Shown here in pieces: positions 17,699-25,029 of a stretch of 64,000 nt of DNA. Location of the stretch: the NCBI RefSeq assembly GCF_030435705.1, contig NZ_CP129382.1, forward strand, positions 1,984,001-2,048,000. The letters run 5' to 3'. The translations under genes were made by a program, and so were the position numbers. The stretch is from Rhizobium sp. SSA_523. GTDB taxonomy: Bacteria > Pseudomonadota > Alphaproteobacteria > Rhizobiales > Rhizobiaceae. The notes beneath the pieces were generated by a model. It made no database searches and was not told the origin of the DNA. It saw only the letters and a program-made list of their open reading frames with translations. Position 1 is the first letter of the stretch; each line of letters starts with the position of its first letter.

Positions 17699-18187
17699 AT
17701 GCCTGAAGATACCGAAATCTCCCTCCTCCGCCCCTCGGTGATCAATATCCGGGTTGCCAAACCGCGCGACCTGCCCGAGCTGAACGACATGATCGCCCAG
17801 CTGGCCGCCCATCATGGCGACGCCTCGGCCATGACGCCGGAGGCTCTGGAGCGCGACCTGTTCGGCCCCATGCCCTGGATCCAGGCGCTGGTTGCCGATA
17901 GCGGCGATGGCCTGATGGGCTACGCCATTCTCGTGCCGCTCTACCGCGCCCAGGAAGCCAAGCGCGGCATGGATCTGCATCATCTTTTCGTCCGTGACGG
18001 CCATCGCGGCCATGGGATCGGCCAGCATCTGGTGGCCCGGGCCCGCGATTGCGCGCGCGCCCAAGGCTGCGATTTCCTCTCTGTCTCGGCCGCCACCGGC
18101 AATTTCGCCGCGCATCGCTTCTACGAGCAGATGGATTTCATTCCGCGCCCCGTCACCGGCATGCGCTTCCTGCAGCCGCTGGCCTGA
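17699..18187 (+). CDS. GNAT family N-acetyltransferase
   Basis: 162-residue acetyltransferase. INIRVAKPRDLPELNDMIAQLAAHHGD is the N-terminal GNAT strand-helix, LHHLFVRDGHRGHGIGQHLV is the acetyl-CoA-binding motif A, and NFAAHRFYEQMDFIPRPVTGMRFL is motif B. The pattern with a central LYRAQEAKRGMDLHHLFV resembles aminoalkylphosphonate/diamine-type acetyltransferases, but the substrate cannot be assigned. ATG 17699 is preferred because AAAGGA lies 8 nt upstream; ATG 17690 is the alternative. The PfpI-family gene starts 26 nt after the stop, so they probably form a two-gene operon. Confidence 0.85.
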   Translation: MPEDTEISLLRPSVINIRVAKPRDLPELNDMIAQLAAHHGDASAMTPEALERDLFGPMPWIQALVADSGDGLMGYAILVPLYRAQEAKRGMDLHHLFVRDGHRGHGIGQHLVARARDCARAQGCDFLSVSAATGNFAAHRFYEQMDFIPRPVTGMRFLQPLA

Positions 18188-18213
18188 CGATCCCTCTGGA
18201 TAAGGAACAGGAT

Positions 18214-18780
18214 ATGGCCCGCATCGCGATCGCCCTCACCCCCGATTATGCCGATTGGGAAATCGGCCTGCTGACCGCCGTTGCCCGCAGTTTCCTGCAG
18301 GCCGAAATCGTCACCGCTTCGCCGGATGGCGGGCCTGTCACCTCCATGGGCGGGCTGAGCGTCACCCCGGATTGCGCCTATGCCGATCTTGATGCGCAGG
18401 ATTTCGATGCGCTGGTCATTCCGGGCGGCATGAGCTGGGAAAACGGAACGGCGCCCGATCTTGGCCCGCTCACATCAGCCTTCCGCGCCAAGGGCAAGCT
18501 TATCGCCGGCATCTGCGCGGCCGCCGGCGCGCTGGCCGGTCTTGGCCTGCTGAACACGGTCGCGCATACCGGCAATGCGCTCCTCGCGCACAAGGCGCAG
18601 GCGGGCTATCGGGGCGAGGCACTCTATCGCGACCGGCCGCAGGCCGTCTCGGATGGCGGCGTGATCACCGCGCCCGGCACATCGCCCTTCACCTTCACGG
18701 TGGAGATCCTCAAGGCGCTGGACCTGTGGACGCCGGAGGCGCAGGCGGAAATGGCAGGCTTTGCCGCGGAACATGCCTGA
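18214..18780 (+). CDS. DJ-1/PfpI family protein (glutamine-amidotransferase-like)
   Basis: 188-residue protein with the DJ-1/PfpI flavodoxin-like fold. ALTPDYADWEIGLL at the N-terminus supplies the conserved acidic residue, DFDALVIPGGMSWENG the substrate loop, and AGICAAAGALAGLGLL the nucleophile-elbow cysteine (Cys101). The residue after Cys is Ala rather than His, as in several small bacterial members (YajL/ThiJ-related and glutamine amidotransferase-like). TAAGGA precedes the ATG at 18214. Probably co-transcribed with the upstream acetyltransferase gene. Members act as glyoxalases, chaperones or amidotransferases, so the reaction is left open. Confidence 0.85.
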   Translation: MARIAIALTPDYADWEIGLLTAVARSFLQAEIVTASPDGGPVTSMGGLSVTPDCAYADLDAQDFDALVIPGGMSWENGTAPDLGPLTSAFRAKGKLIAGICAAAGALAGLGLLNTVAHTGNALLAHKAQAGYRGEALYRDRPQAVSDGGVITAPGTSPFTFTVEILKALDLWTPEAQAEMAGFAAEHA

Positions 18781-18852
18781 TCGCAGTCATCGACGAGTGT
18801 CGCTCGGGGCCGTGCGTCAGCCTTCGCTGTGACCGGCGCGCGCCCTCGCCGT

Positions 18853-18893
18853 CTCTTGCCGCTCTTGCCGCTCTAGCCGCTCTTGCCGGCGCC
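18853..18893. repeat. 9-bp tandem repeat (TTGCCGCTC), about four copies
   Basis: CTCTTGCCG and CTCTAGCCG units are repeated in tandem between the PfpI gene and the 3' end of the yqaA-like gene. It lies in non-coding DNA and has no terminator features. Confidence 0.7.
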
Positions 18894-18897
18894 GGTC

Positions 18898-19485
18898 TCA
18901 GTGTTTCAGCATATAAAGCGCATAAAGGCCGATCAGCGCTGCGGCGGCGAGCGCCGATACCAGTTTCAGCCGTCGCTCGATGAACCGGCGCATCTCCTCG
19001 CCATAGGAGTTCAGAAGCCAGGCAAGGGCAAAGAAACGGGCGCCGCGGGCAATGACGGCGGAGGCGATGAAGAGGCCGAGGCTGAAATTGGCGACCCCCG
19101 CGAGAATGGTCACCACCTTGATCGGCGGCAGATGGGCGAGACCGGACGTCACCAGCAGAAGCAGGATGGTCTCTCCATGGATCGAGGCGGCGAGCTGGTC
19201 GAAAGTGTCGAGCTTGCCATAGAAACTGAGAACCGGCTTTGCCACCGCCTCAAAGGCATAATGGCCGATCATCCAGCCCAGAATGCCGCCCAGAACCGAA
19301 GCCGTCGTCGCGATCAACGCATAGAGATAGGCGCGCTTGGGCCGCGCCAGCACCATGGGAATGAACAGCACGTCTGCCGGCACGAGAAAGAACGAACTCT
19401 CTACGAAGGCAATCACGGCCAGCCACCAGGCGGCGGCCTTGCGGGCGGCAAGCGCCATGGTCCAGAGATAGAGTTTGCGCAACAT
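18898..19485 (-). CDS. YqaA family membrane protein (DedA/SNARE-associated superfamily)
   Basis: 195-residue inner-membrane protein of the YqaA branch of the VTT/DedA superfamily. The helix-rich sequence holds the family marks AFVESSFFLVPADVLFIPMVLARPKRAYLYALIAT (with the acidic-serine re-entrant motif), GGILGWMIGHYAFEA and TSGLAHLPPIKVVTILAGVANFSLGLFI. Superfamily members are thought to be lipid scramblases or transporters acting on undecaprenyl phosphate or phospholipids; for YqaA the substrate is unproven. The ATG at 19485 is the first Met before the first helix; the long open frame upstream is repetitive and not similar to the family. Monocistronic. Confidence 0.85.
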   Translation of the reverse strand: MLRKLYLWTMALAARKAAAWWLAVIAFVESSFFLVPADVLFIPMVLARPKRAYLYALIATTASVLGGILGWMIGHYAFEAVAKPVLSFYGKLDTFDQLAASIHGETILLLLVTSGLAHLPPIKVVTILAGVANFSLGLFIASAVIARGARFFALAWLLNSYGEEMRRFIERRLKLVSALAAAALIGLYALYMLKH

Positions 19486-19497
19486 GTCTGAGAGCTC

Positions 19498-19560
19498 CGG
19501 CGGGAATGGCGTGAGAAAGGCGTGAGAAAGGCGTGAGACGGGCGTGGGGATGACGGGGGT
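19498..19560. repeat. 11-12-bp tandem repeats (GGCGTGAGAAA)
   Basis: Upstream of the yqaA-like gene, GGCGTGAGAAA is repeated twice perfectly, followed by a degenerate GGCGTGAGACG and GGCGTGGGGA. No gene function is evident. Either slippage-derived or a spaced protein-binding array. Confidence 0.6.
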
Positions 19561-19763
19561 GGGACTGAAGGCGGGCTGGGGGCCGGCAGGTGGTGGCTGC
19601 CGCGGTAGCGCAAGAGCCGCGCCGGCGCAAGGCTTCGCCCGGACAGCTGACCATGAGCCTGCGCTGCGGCCGACCTGGCCGGCCCAGAAGCATGAGGATC
19701 GCATCCATTAGGCCAAAGGGCCTGTGGTTCTTGCAAAGACCAAGTCGTTTTGGCCCCGATGCG

Positions 19764-20240
19764 CTACCGCCGTTCGCTGGCCAGCCGGTCGCCGGCCTCG
19801 ATCAGGTTTGCCTGCAACTCCATCAGCCGGTCGCGAAGGGCAACAACCTCATCCAGACTGCAGCCGGTGGCGCGGGCAATGGCCGGCGTTATCTCGGCGG
19901 CCTTCTCCTGCAGCGCCCGGCCCGTCTGCGTCAGGGTGATCAGAACCTGCCGTTCATCCGCCTTGGCCCGCGCCCTCGCCAGAAGGCCCGCCTGCTCCAG
20001 CCGCTTCAGCAGCGGCGACAGCGTACCGCTGTCGAGGCCGAGGGCGTCCGACAGCGCCTTGACCGGCTGACCGTCCCGCTCCCAAAGGCTGATCATCACG
20101 AGATATTGCGGATATGTCAGTCCCAGCGGCTCCAGCAGCGGCTTGTAGGCCCGCGAAAAAGCATGCGCCGTACCATAGAGCGCAAAGCACAGCATCTGCT
20201 CCAGCCGGATGGTTGGATCCTTCGTCTTCTGGTCCGTCAT
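19764..20240 (-). CDS. ohrR: OhrR, MarR-family organic peroxide sensor/repressor
   Basis: 158-residue MarR-family repressor. The OhrR hallmark is the reactive cysteine in MLCFALYGTAHAF (Cys18), followed by TYPQYLVMISLWERDG and a winged helix (LSDALGLDSGTLSPLLKRLEQAGLLARARAKADERQVLITLT). Oxidation of Cys18 by organic hydroperoxides releases DNA. The gene is divergent from ohr, and palindromes rich in TTGTGCA/TGCACAA lie between them. This is the standard ohrR-ohr switch of rhizobia. ATG 20240 is chosen because it places Cys18 in the position expected for the family; the longer open frame upstream lies in the operator region. Confidence 0.93.
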   Translation of the reverse strand: MTDQKTKDPTIRLEQMLCFALYGTAHAFSRAYKPLLEPLGLTYPQYLVMISLWERDGQPVKALSDALGLDSGTLSPLLKRLEQAGLLARARAKADERQVLITLTQTGRALQEKAAEITPAIARATGCSLDEVVALRDRLMELQANLIEAGDRLASERR

Positions 20241-20327
20241 GGCACGCCTCCTGACTTCGATGCCGCCTGCCCTATATTTTTTAAGGGCGCACAGGCTTGA
20301 CGCCGAACTTCTATGCGCATAAATATA

Positions 20328-20349
20328 TTGTGCACAATCGAATTGTGCA
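20328..20349. promoter_or_regulatory. OhrR operator, overlapping palindromes
   Basis: TGCACAAT (20331-20338) and ATTGTGCA (20342-20349) form a perfect 8-bp inverted repeat around CGA. A second palindrome, TTGTGCACAA (20328-20337), overlaps its left arm. It lies between the divergent ohrR and ohr starts, about 70 bp before ohr, where OhrR is expected to bind. Confidence 0.8.
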
Positions 20350-20415
20350 ACAGCTTTTATCAAGCGATCGGCAAAGGCTGCGTCGCGCCGTACAGGTTCA
20401 ACCAAGGAGACGATC

Positions 20416-20838
20416 ATGGCTATACTCTACACCACCAAGGCTTCTGCCACCGGCGGTCGCGCCGGCCGCGCTCATTCCGACAATGGCGTTCTCGATGTCA
20501 CGCTGACGGTGCCGAAGGAACTCGGCGGCGATGGCGCAACCGGCACCAATCCCGAGCAACTGTTTGCTGCCGGCTATTCCGCCTGCTTCCTCGGCGCCTT
20601 GAAGAATGTCGCCGGCAAGGCGAAGGTGAAGATCCCCGAAGATGCCACGGTCACGGCCACGGTGGGCATCGGCCCGCGTGACGACGGCACCGGCTTCGGC
20701 ATTGAAGTCTCGCTCGTCGTGGATATTCCCGGCCTTGACCGCGAAACCGCGGAAGATCTGGTGGCCAAGGCGCATATCGTCTGCCCCTACAGCCACGCCA
20801 TGCGGACGTCGACCGAAGTTCCCGTCTCGGTCGCCTGA
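20416..20838 (+). CDS. ohr: Organic hydroperoxide resistance protein Ohr
   Basis: 140-residue OsmC-family peroxidase that reduces organic hydroperoxides, with lipoylated proteins as reductants. Catalytic features are visible: Arg18 (GRAGRAH), Glu47 ([16 protein letters not shown]), the peroxidatic cysteine Cys57 and the resolving Cys123 of [12 protein letters not shown]. The start follows AAGGAGA at proper spacing. Regulated by OhrR from the divergent gene through the palindromic operator upstream. A hairpin ends the transcript at about 20867-20891. Confidence 0.97.
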   Translation: MAILYTTKASATGGRAGRAHSDNGVLDVTLTVPKELGGDGATGTNPEQLFAAGYSACFLGALKNVAGKAKVKIPEDATVTATVGIGPRDDGTGFGIEVSLVVDIPGLDRETAEDLVAKAHIVCPYSHAMRTSTEVPVSVA

Positions 20839-20866
20839 GCGGGCCTCACGGCAGAATTGCTTTTCG

Positions 20867-20891
20867 AAGGGTCGCGCAAGCGGCCCTTTCT
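20867..20891 (+). terminator. Terminator after ohr
   Basis: AAGGGTCGC, loop GCAA and GCGGCCCTT (one T-G pair) form a stem followed by TCTCCTG, 29 nt after the ohr stop. The T-run is short, so efficiency is uncertain. Confidence 0.55.
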
Positions 20892-20944
20892 CCTGTTTGA
20901 GACTGCATGGTCATCGAGATGGCATGTCCCGTCGCAAGATCCAG

Positions 20945-21391
20945 TCACCGGATCTGCGCCAGGCTCATCCGCAACCGGTCCGTTCCGCCCTCGCCCATCA
21001 CCATATCCACTTCGGCATGCGTGCGCGTCCAGATCGGCAGGGCCTGGAGAAGCAGCTCCCGCCCCTCCTCCGTCAGCGTCAAAAGCCGGCCGCGGGCATC
21101 CTTCGGATCCGGAACGACCTCCAGCAGCCCGCGCCGCTGCAAAGGCTTCAGCGCCGCCGTCAGCGTCGTGCGGTCCATGTCGAGAACCGATGCGACGGAG
21201 CCCATGGGGGCCGGCTGGGGACGGTTGAGCGACATCAGCAGCGAAAACTGGCCATTGGTCAGGCCCACCGGGCGCAAGGCCTGGTCGAAACGACGCGCCA
21301 ATGCGCGGGCCGCCCGCTGCACGTGCAGGCAGAGGCAGGTATCGCGCACATGAATGGTGGTTGAAAAGGGAATCACATTTATGTTTGACAT
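20945..21391 (-). CDS. MarR-family transcriptional regulator
   Basis: 148-residue MarR-family winged-helix regulator. The core is LTNGQFSLLMSLNRPQPAPMGSVASVLDMDRTTLTAALKPLQRRGLLEVVPDPKDARGRLLTLTEEG. Near the N-terminus it has Cys19 and Cys21 (RDTCLCLHVQRAAR), which could make it redox-sensitive, as in some MarR proteins upstream of DUF899 genes. It is divergent from the DUF899-DUF1579-VOC operon, and the perfect palindrome CGTTGAT-ATCAACG lies between the two starts (21402-21415), only 11 bp from its own ATG. It is therefore probably autoregulated and the local repressor of that operon. Confidence 0.88.
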   Translation of the reverse strand: MSNINVIPFSTTIHVRDTCLCLHVQRAARALARRFDQALRPVGLTNGQFSLLMSLNRPQPAPMGSVASVLDMDRTTLTAALKPLQRRGLLEVVPDPKDARGRLLTLTEEGRELLLQALPIWTRTHAEVDMVMGEGGTDRLRMSLAQIR

Positions 21392-21401
21392 GACCTATAT
21401 A

Positions 21402-21415
21402 CGTTGATATCAACG
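21402..21415. promoter_or_regulatory. MarR operator palindrome
   Basis: CGTTGATATCAACG, a perfect 14-bp palindrome with the TTGATATCAA core typical of MarR-family sites. It lies between the divergent marR-type gene (start 21391) and the DUF899 gene (start 21455). Confidence 0.8.
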
Positions 21416-21454
21416 CAATTGTCAAGTTTGGCCGGCGACATCTGGGAGGATATG

Positions 21455-22198
21455 ATGACGCAGAAGGCAATGCAGAATGCCGTTGTTTCGCGGCAGGAAT
21501 GGCTGAAGGCCCGGCAAGTCCTGCTTCAGCGCGAAAAGGAAATGACGCGGCTGCGCGATGCGATCAATCGCGAGCGGCTCCAGCTTCCCTGGGTGAAGGT
21601 GGAGGAGGACTATCGCTTCGCGACCCCGGCCGGCGAGAAAAGCCTGTCCGACCTCTTCGACGGTCGCAGCCAGCTGATTGTCTATCACTTCATGTTCGGG
21701 CCCGACTGGGAGGCCGGCTGCGAGGGATGTTCCTTCCTGGCCGACCATCTGGACGGCACGCTGCCGCATCTCAACCATCACGATGTGACGCTCGTCTGCG
21801 TTTCCCGCGCACCTCTGGACAAGATCGAAGCCTACAAGACCCGCATGGGATGGCGCTTTCCCTGGGTTTCCTCTTACGGCAGCCGCTTCAACCATGATTT
21901 CGGTGTGTCCTTCACCCCGGAGGAACTCGCCTCCGGCTCGGTCTTCTACAATTTCCGCGACACGCCCTCGGCCCAGGCGCATGATGAATTGCCGGGCCAG
22001 TCCGCCTTCTTCAAGGACGAGACCGGACAGATCTTCCACACCTATTCGTCCTATGCCCGCGGTGGCGAAGAGATGCTGGGCACGATGATGATCCTCGACC
22101 AGGCGCCGCTCGGCCGCAATGAAGACTCGACGATGAACTTCGTGAAGCGCCACGACGAATACGAGTCCGCGCCGAAGCCATCGGGCTGCTGCCACTAG
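21455..22198 (+). CDS. DUF899 family thioredoxin-like protein
   Basis: 247-residue DUF899 protein with a thioredoxin-like fold. It has the conserved KVEEDYRFATPAGEKSLSDLFDGRSQLIVYHFMFGP, then the CxxC-type motif AGCEGCSFLAD, and later RMGWRFPWVSSYGSRFNHDFGV, all typical of the family. The C-terminus ends in Ser-Gly-Cys-Cys-His, an extra thiol pair that is unusual. GGAGGA precedes the start; ATG 21455 is preferred over the adjacent 21452 on spacing. It heads an operon with the DUF1579 and VOC genes and faces a MarR regulator. Activity is unknown; redox or detoxification is inferred from the fold and context. Confidence 0.85.
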   Translation: MTQKAMQNAVVSRQEWLKARQVLLQREKEMTRLRDAINRERLQLPWVKVEEDYRFATPAGEKSLSDLFDGRSQLIVYHFMFGPDWEAGCEGCSFLADHLDGTLPHLNHHDVTLVCVSRAPLDKIEAYKTRMGWRFPWVSSYGSRFNHDFGVSFTPEELASGSVFYNFRDTPSAQAHDELPGQSAFFKDETGQIFHTYSSYARGGEEMLGTMMILDQAPLGRNEDSTMNFVKRHDEYESAPKPSGCCH

Positions 22199-22285
22199 TG
22201 GTTCGATCCGGATGGTCCAATCCATTCGCAGCACCGGCCAAGACCAAGACAACGCAGGATCCTGCGCTCCAGGGAGGAGAGACCA

Positions 22286-22759
22286 ATGGACATGACCATG
22301 CCGAAGCCGCGTGCCGAGCACGCCTTTCTGCAAAGGCTTGTCGGACGCTGGCAGGTTTCTGCCGCGGATATGACCGATGGCGAGGACTGGATCGAGGAGG
22401 TCCGGTCGCTGCACGATCTCTGGTTCGTGGCCGAAGGGCGCGGCAAGATGCCGGGCGGCGCTGCGGCCACGACGGTTCTCACCCTCGGCTACAACAGCCA
22501 GACCGGCCGCTATATCGGCAGCTGGATCGGCACGATGATGGAGCATATGTGGGTCTATGACGGCGACGTGTCCGAAGACGGCTCGACGCTCAGCCTCTAC
22601 ACGACCGGCCCGAGCTTTGACGACCCGTCCGTCACCCAGGCCTATCGCGAAGAGATCATCTTCACCGGTGACGATACCCGGATTTTCACCTCCAGCGCCA
22701 AACAGCCGGATGGCGGCTGGCACACCTTCATGCGCGCCGATTACAAGCGGCTCGCCTGA
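22286..22759 (+). CDS. DUF1579 family protein
   Basis: 157-residue soluble protein. It has the DUF1579-type layout: HAFLQRLVGRWQVSAADMTDGEDWIEEVRSLHDLWFVAEGRG near the start, LGYNSQTGRYIGSWIGTMMEHMWVYDGDVSEDGSTLSLYT in the middle and a C-terminal YREEIIFTGDDTRIFTSS segment, which suggests a lipocalin-like beta-barrel. No catalytic residues are evident. GGGAGGAGAG precedes the ATG. It lies 87 nt after the DUF899 stop and 101 nt before the VOC gene, in the MarR-controlled operon. Function unknown. Confidence 0.82.
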   Translation: MDMTMPKPRAEHAFLQRLVGRWQVSAADMTDGEDWIEEVRSLHDLWFVAEGRGKMPGGAAATTVLTLGYNSQTGRYIGSWIGTMMEHMWVYDGDVSEDGSTLSLYTTGPSFDDPSVTQAYREEIIFTGDDTRIFTSSAKQPDGGWHTFMRADYKRLA

Positions 22760-22860
22760 CGCAAGCTGACCGGCCCTGTCCGGCGTCACACGGATGTCAG
22801 GCAAGTCGCGTCTATGATGCGCCTGATCTCTCTCAACAGCCTCTGGCAAAGGATCGTTCG

Positions 22861-23655
22861 ATGCCCTCTCCCAACCATGGCACCTTCATCTGGTGCGAAC
22901 TGATGACGACCGACATGAACAAGGCCGCCGCCTTTTACGGCTCCGTCATCGGCTGGAACGCGAAGACAATGCCCATGCCCGATATGGAGGGCGAGGATTA
23001 CGGCATATTCGACACGCGGGCCGGCGACGAGGATTGCGGCGTGGCCGGCTTCATGACGCTTCCGCCGGAGATGGCGGGGCAGATCCCGCCGAATTGGACC
23101 GGTTATATCGGTGTGGACGATGTGGATGACATGGTGGCCCGCTTCAAGGCGGAGGGAGGCTCGGTGCGCAAGGAGGCTTTCGATGTCCCCGGCGTCGGGC
23201 GCATGGCGGTGGTGGCCGATCCGCACGGCGCGGTCTTGTGCATCATGACGCCGCTGCCGATGGACAATCCGCCGCCAATGGCGCCGATCGGGTCGCCCGG
23301 CACATTCGGGTGGCAGGAACTCTATGCCGGCGATGGCCGCGAGGCGCTGGCCTTTTACGGCAGGATGTTCGGCTGGACGCTGGACCATGCCATGCCGATG
23401 GGGGAAATGGGCGATTACCTGATCTTTTCCCATCAGGGACGCCAGGTCGGCGGCATGATGACGCGTCCGCCCACAGTGCCTGTGCCGTGCTGGTCCTATT
23501 ACATCAACGTGCCCTCCGTGACCGAGGCGGCCGAAAAGATCAGCAAGGGCGGCGGCACCGTGGTTTTCGGCCCGCAGGACGTGCCGGGCGGCAGCCAGAT
23601 CGTTCAGGCCATGGATCCGCAGGGCGCCTTCTTTGCCGTGGTCTCACCGGCCTGA
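22861..23655 (+). CDS. VOC family protein with two glyoxalase-like modules
   Basis: 264-residue protein of two vicinal-oxygen-chelate modules in tandem: residues about 6-125 (FIWCELMTTDMNKAAAFYGSVIGW ... VVADPHGAVLCIM) and about 135-260 (FGWQELYAGDGREALAFYGRMFGWTLD ... QAMDPQGAFFAVVSPA). This is the arrangement of hydroxylase- or CFP32-like members whose substrates are mostly unknown. Third gene of the MarR-controlled DUF899 operon, so it may act on the same compound. The stop overlaps the end of a decayed gene on the other strand. Confidence 0.85.
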   Translation: MPSPNHGTFIWCELMTTDMNKAAAFYGSVIGWNAKTMPMPDMEGEDYGIFDTRAGDEDCGVAGFMTLPPEMAGQIPPNWTGYIGVDDVDDMVARFKAEGGSVRKEAFDVPGVGRMAVVADPHGAVLCIMTPLPMDNPPPMAPIGSPGTFGWQELYAGDGREALAFYGRMFGWTLDHAMPMGEMGDYLIFSHQGRQVGGMMTRPPTVPVPCWSYYINVPSVTEAAEKISKGGGTVVFGPQDVPGGSQIVQAMDPQGAFFAVVSPA

Positions 23656-23829
23656 GGACAGCCCACCCGCCTCCCTTTGGCGCTCGCGCAGCGGCAGCAC
23701 GACGCCGCGCGAGGCGCAATAGGCCAGAAGCGACAGCATGATGGCCGCGCCCCAGAGCCAGAAGATCGCATGGCCGGGCTGAAGCGTTCAGGAACAAGAT
23801 CGAACATCAAGCCGGCAAGGAGAAGGACA
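23644..23829 (-). pseudogene. Decayed 3' remnant of a membrane-protein gene
   Basis: On the minus strand, two frames read as parts of one membrane protein. AFVLLLAGLMFDLVPERFSPA lies in one frame and HAIFWLWGAAIMLSLLAYC, with a tail LPLRERQREAGG, in another; the second frame has a stop just before it. One indel joins them, and no start or upstream part survives. It ends at 23644, overlapping the VOC gene. The remnant breaks off where the AT-rich leader of the next gene begins, which suggests an old rearrangement. Family not identified. Confidence 0.4.
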
Positions 23830-23893
23830 AAAGCGCAGGATCCCCTTGTATAGAAGGCAGCGAATCAGCCATTATACAGTAAATGGTTCGCTT

Positions 23894-23928
23894 ATATCTT
23901 CATATTACTGTTATATTTTTGAAGATAT
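23894..23928. promoter_or_regulatory. AT-rich inverted repeat in the leader of the first glycosyltransferase-like gene
   Basis: ATATCTTCA (23894-23902) and TGAAGATAT (23920-23928) are perfect 9-bp arms around a 17-nt AT-rich loop. It lies 22 bp before the start at 23951, within about 120 bp of sequence that is far more AT-rich than its surroundings. It could be an operator or an mRNA hairpin; no matching regulator is known. Confidence 0.5.
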
Positions 23929-23950
23929 TAGAATAAAATACAAGGAAGAT

Positions 23951-24829
23951 ATGACGCAGCTGCTTTTCTCCCTTCCCGTGCATGAACGGCCGGATATCGT
24001 CCGCGGGCAGATCGAAAACATCAATTTCTTCGCGCCGGGATCGCATATTGTCATTCACATTGCGCAGCTGGCGGCGGATCTGCGCGATGAATTCCTGCAG
24101 TTTTGCGCTTTCGACAATGTCACCATCAATCCCGCCTGCCTCGAAACCGTCTGGTCGAGCGGCATTCTGCACACCCATGTCAGCAATTTCGAGCATGCAA
24201 GGCAAATCGGCATCGGCTTCGACAAGATCGTCCTGATCTCCTCCAATGAAATGCTGATCAAGCCGGGGATCAGCGATTATCTGTCGCCCCTTCCGGTCGG
24301 CGCCCAGACCGAGGTCTTCGACGATGCGGAAGACTGGGCGGTGTTCGATCGTGACCATCTGGCGCTGCCTGCCATGCAGAAATTCCTGGCGAAGCTGGAT
24401 CTCCCTGTCTTTTTCGGCGGTCAGGCGGAAGGACAGTTCTTTCACGCCAATATCTTCGAGTTCATTTCCGAGCTCTACCAGGAATTCTTCCCCATGGGCC
24501 CGGTGGGGTTCCCGATCGAGGAAGTCGTTCCGCCGACCATTGCGGCGCGCCTGTCGCTCTTGGGCGTCGATATCGCGCCGCCGGTCACGCTGTGCGATTA
24601 TTGCATCGACACCAAGATCAACCCCGCCCTCATCGAGCAGATCCGCCGCGGAACCGGCACGATCTTCGGGCGGCGGACGCCGCGCATGCTCAAGCCGCCC
24701 CATCTCAACCGATCGCTGCTGGCAGGCGTTTTCAGCGTCAAGCGCGTGCCGCGCGAGGATTGCGAGCTGAGGCGCTATATTTGCGGGCTGATGCGCCATC
24801 CCGCCGATCCCGTCCTGCAGACCGCCTGA
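23951..24829 (+). CDS. Unassigned protein, glycosyltransferase-like (core-2/I-branching pattern), copy 1
   Basis: 292-residue soluble protein, closely related to the gene 200 bp downstream. I do not recognise a named family, but the layout resembles GT14 (core-2/I-branching) glycosyltransferases. LLFSLPVHERPDIVRGQIENI corresponds to the N-terminal strand-helix, ETVWSSGILHTHVSNFEHA to the conserved Trp region, DKIVLISSNEMLIKP to the acceptor-loop strand, and FFGGQAEGQFF with GFPIEEVVPPTIAA to the late Gly-Gln and acidic motifs. No signal peptide, so cytoplasmic. AAGGAAG precedes ATG 23951; the longer frame upstream is AT-rich leader. The facing nucleotidyltransferase/kinase/HAD operon suggests a role in building a surface glycan. 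Confidence 0.55.
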   Translation: MTQLLFSLPVHERPDIVRGQIENINFFAPGSHIVIHIAQLAADLRDEFLQFCAFDNVTINPACLETVWSSGILHTHVSNFEHARQIGIGFDKIVLISSNEMLIKPGISDYLSPLPVGAQTEVFDDAEDWAVFDRDHLALPAMQKFLAKLDLPVFFGGQAEGQFFHANIFEFISELYQEFFPMGPVGFPIEEVVPPTIAARLSLLGVDIAPPVTLCDYCIDTKINPALIEQIRRGTGTIFGRRTPRMLKPPHLNRSLLAGVFSVKRVPREDCELRRYICGLMRHPADPVLQTA

Positions 24830-25029
24830 GCGCGTGAGCGCGTGGACGCCTGAGCGCGGGCTGACGATGCCGCCCGCCGCCGCCTGTGCAAGGCGAAGGG
24901 AATCATCTAGCGTCGGCTTTGCTAATATCATGGCCGATGATGGTTTTCAGCGGCCCGCATCGATCATTGAAGAGGCGGGCATTCTTCTCGTTGGCATAGT
25001 CACGCTCTTGCAAACGATGAGGATATCGG

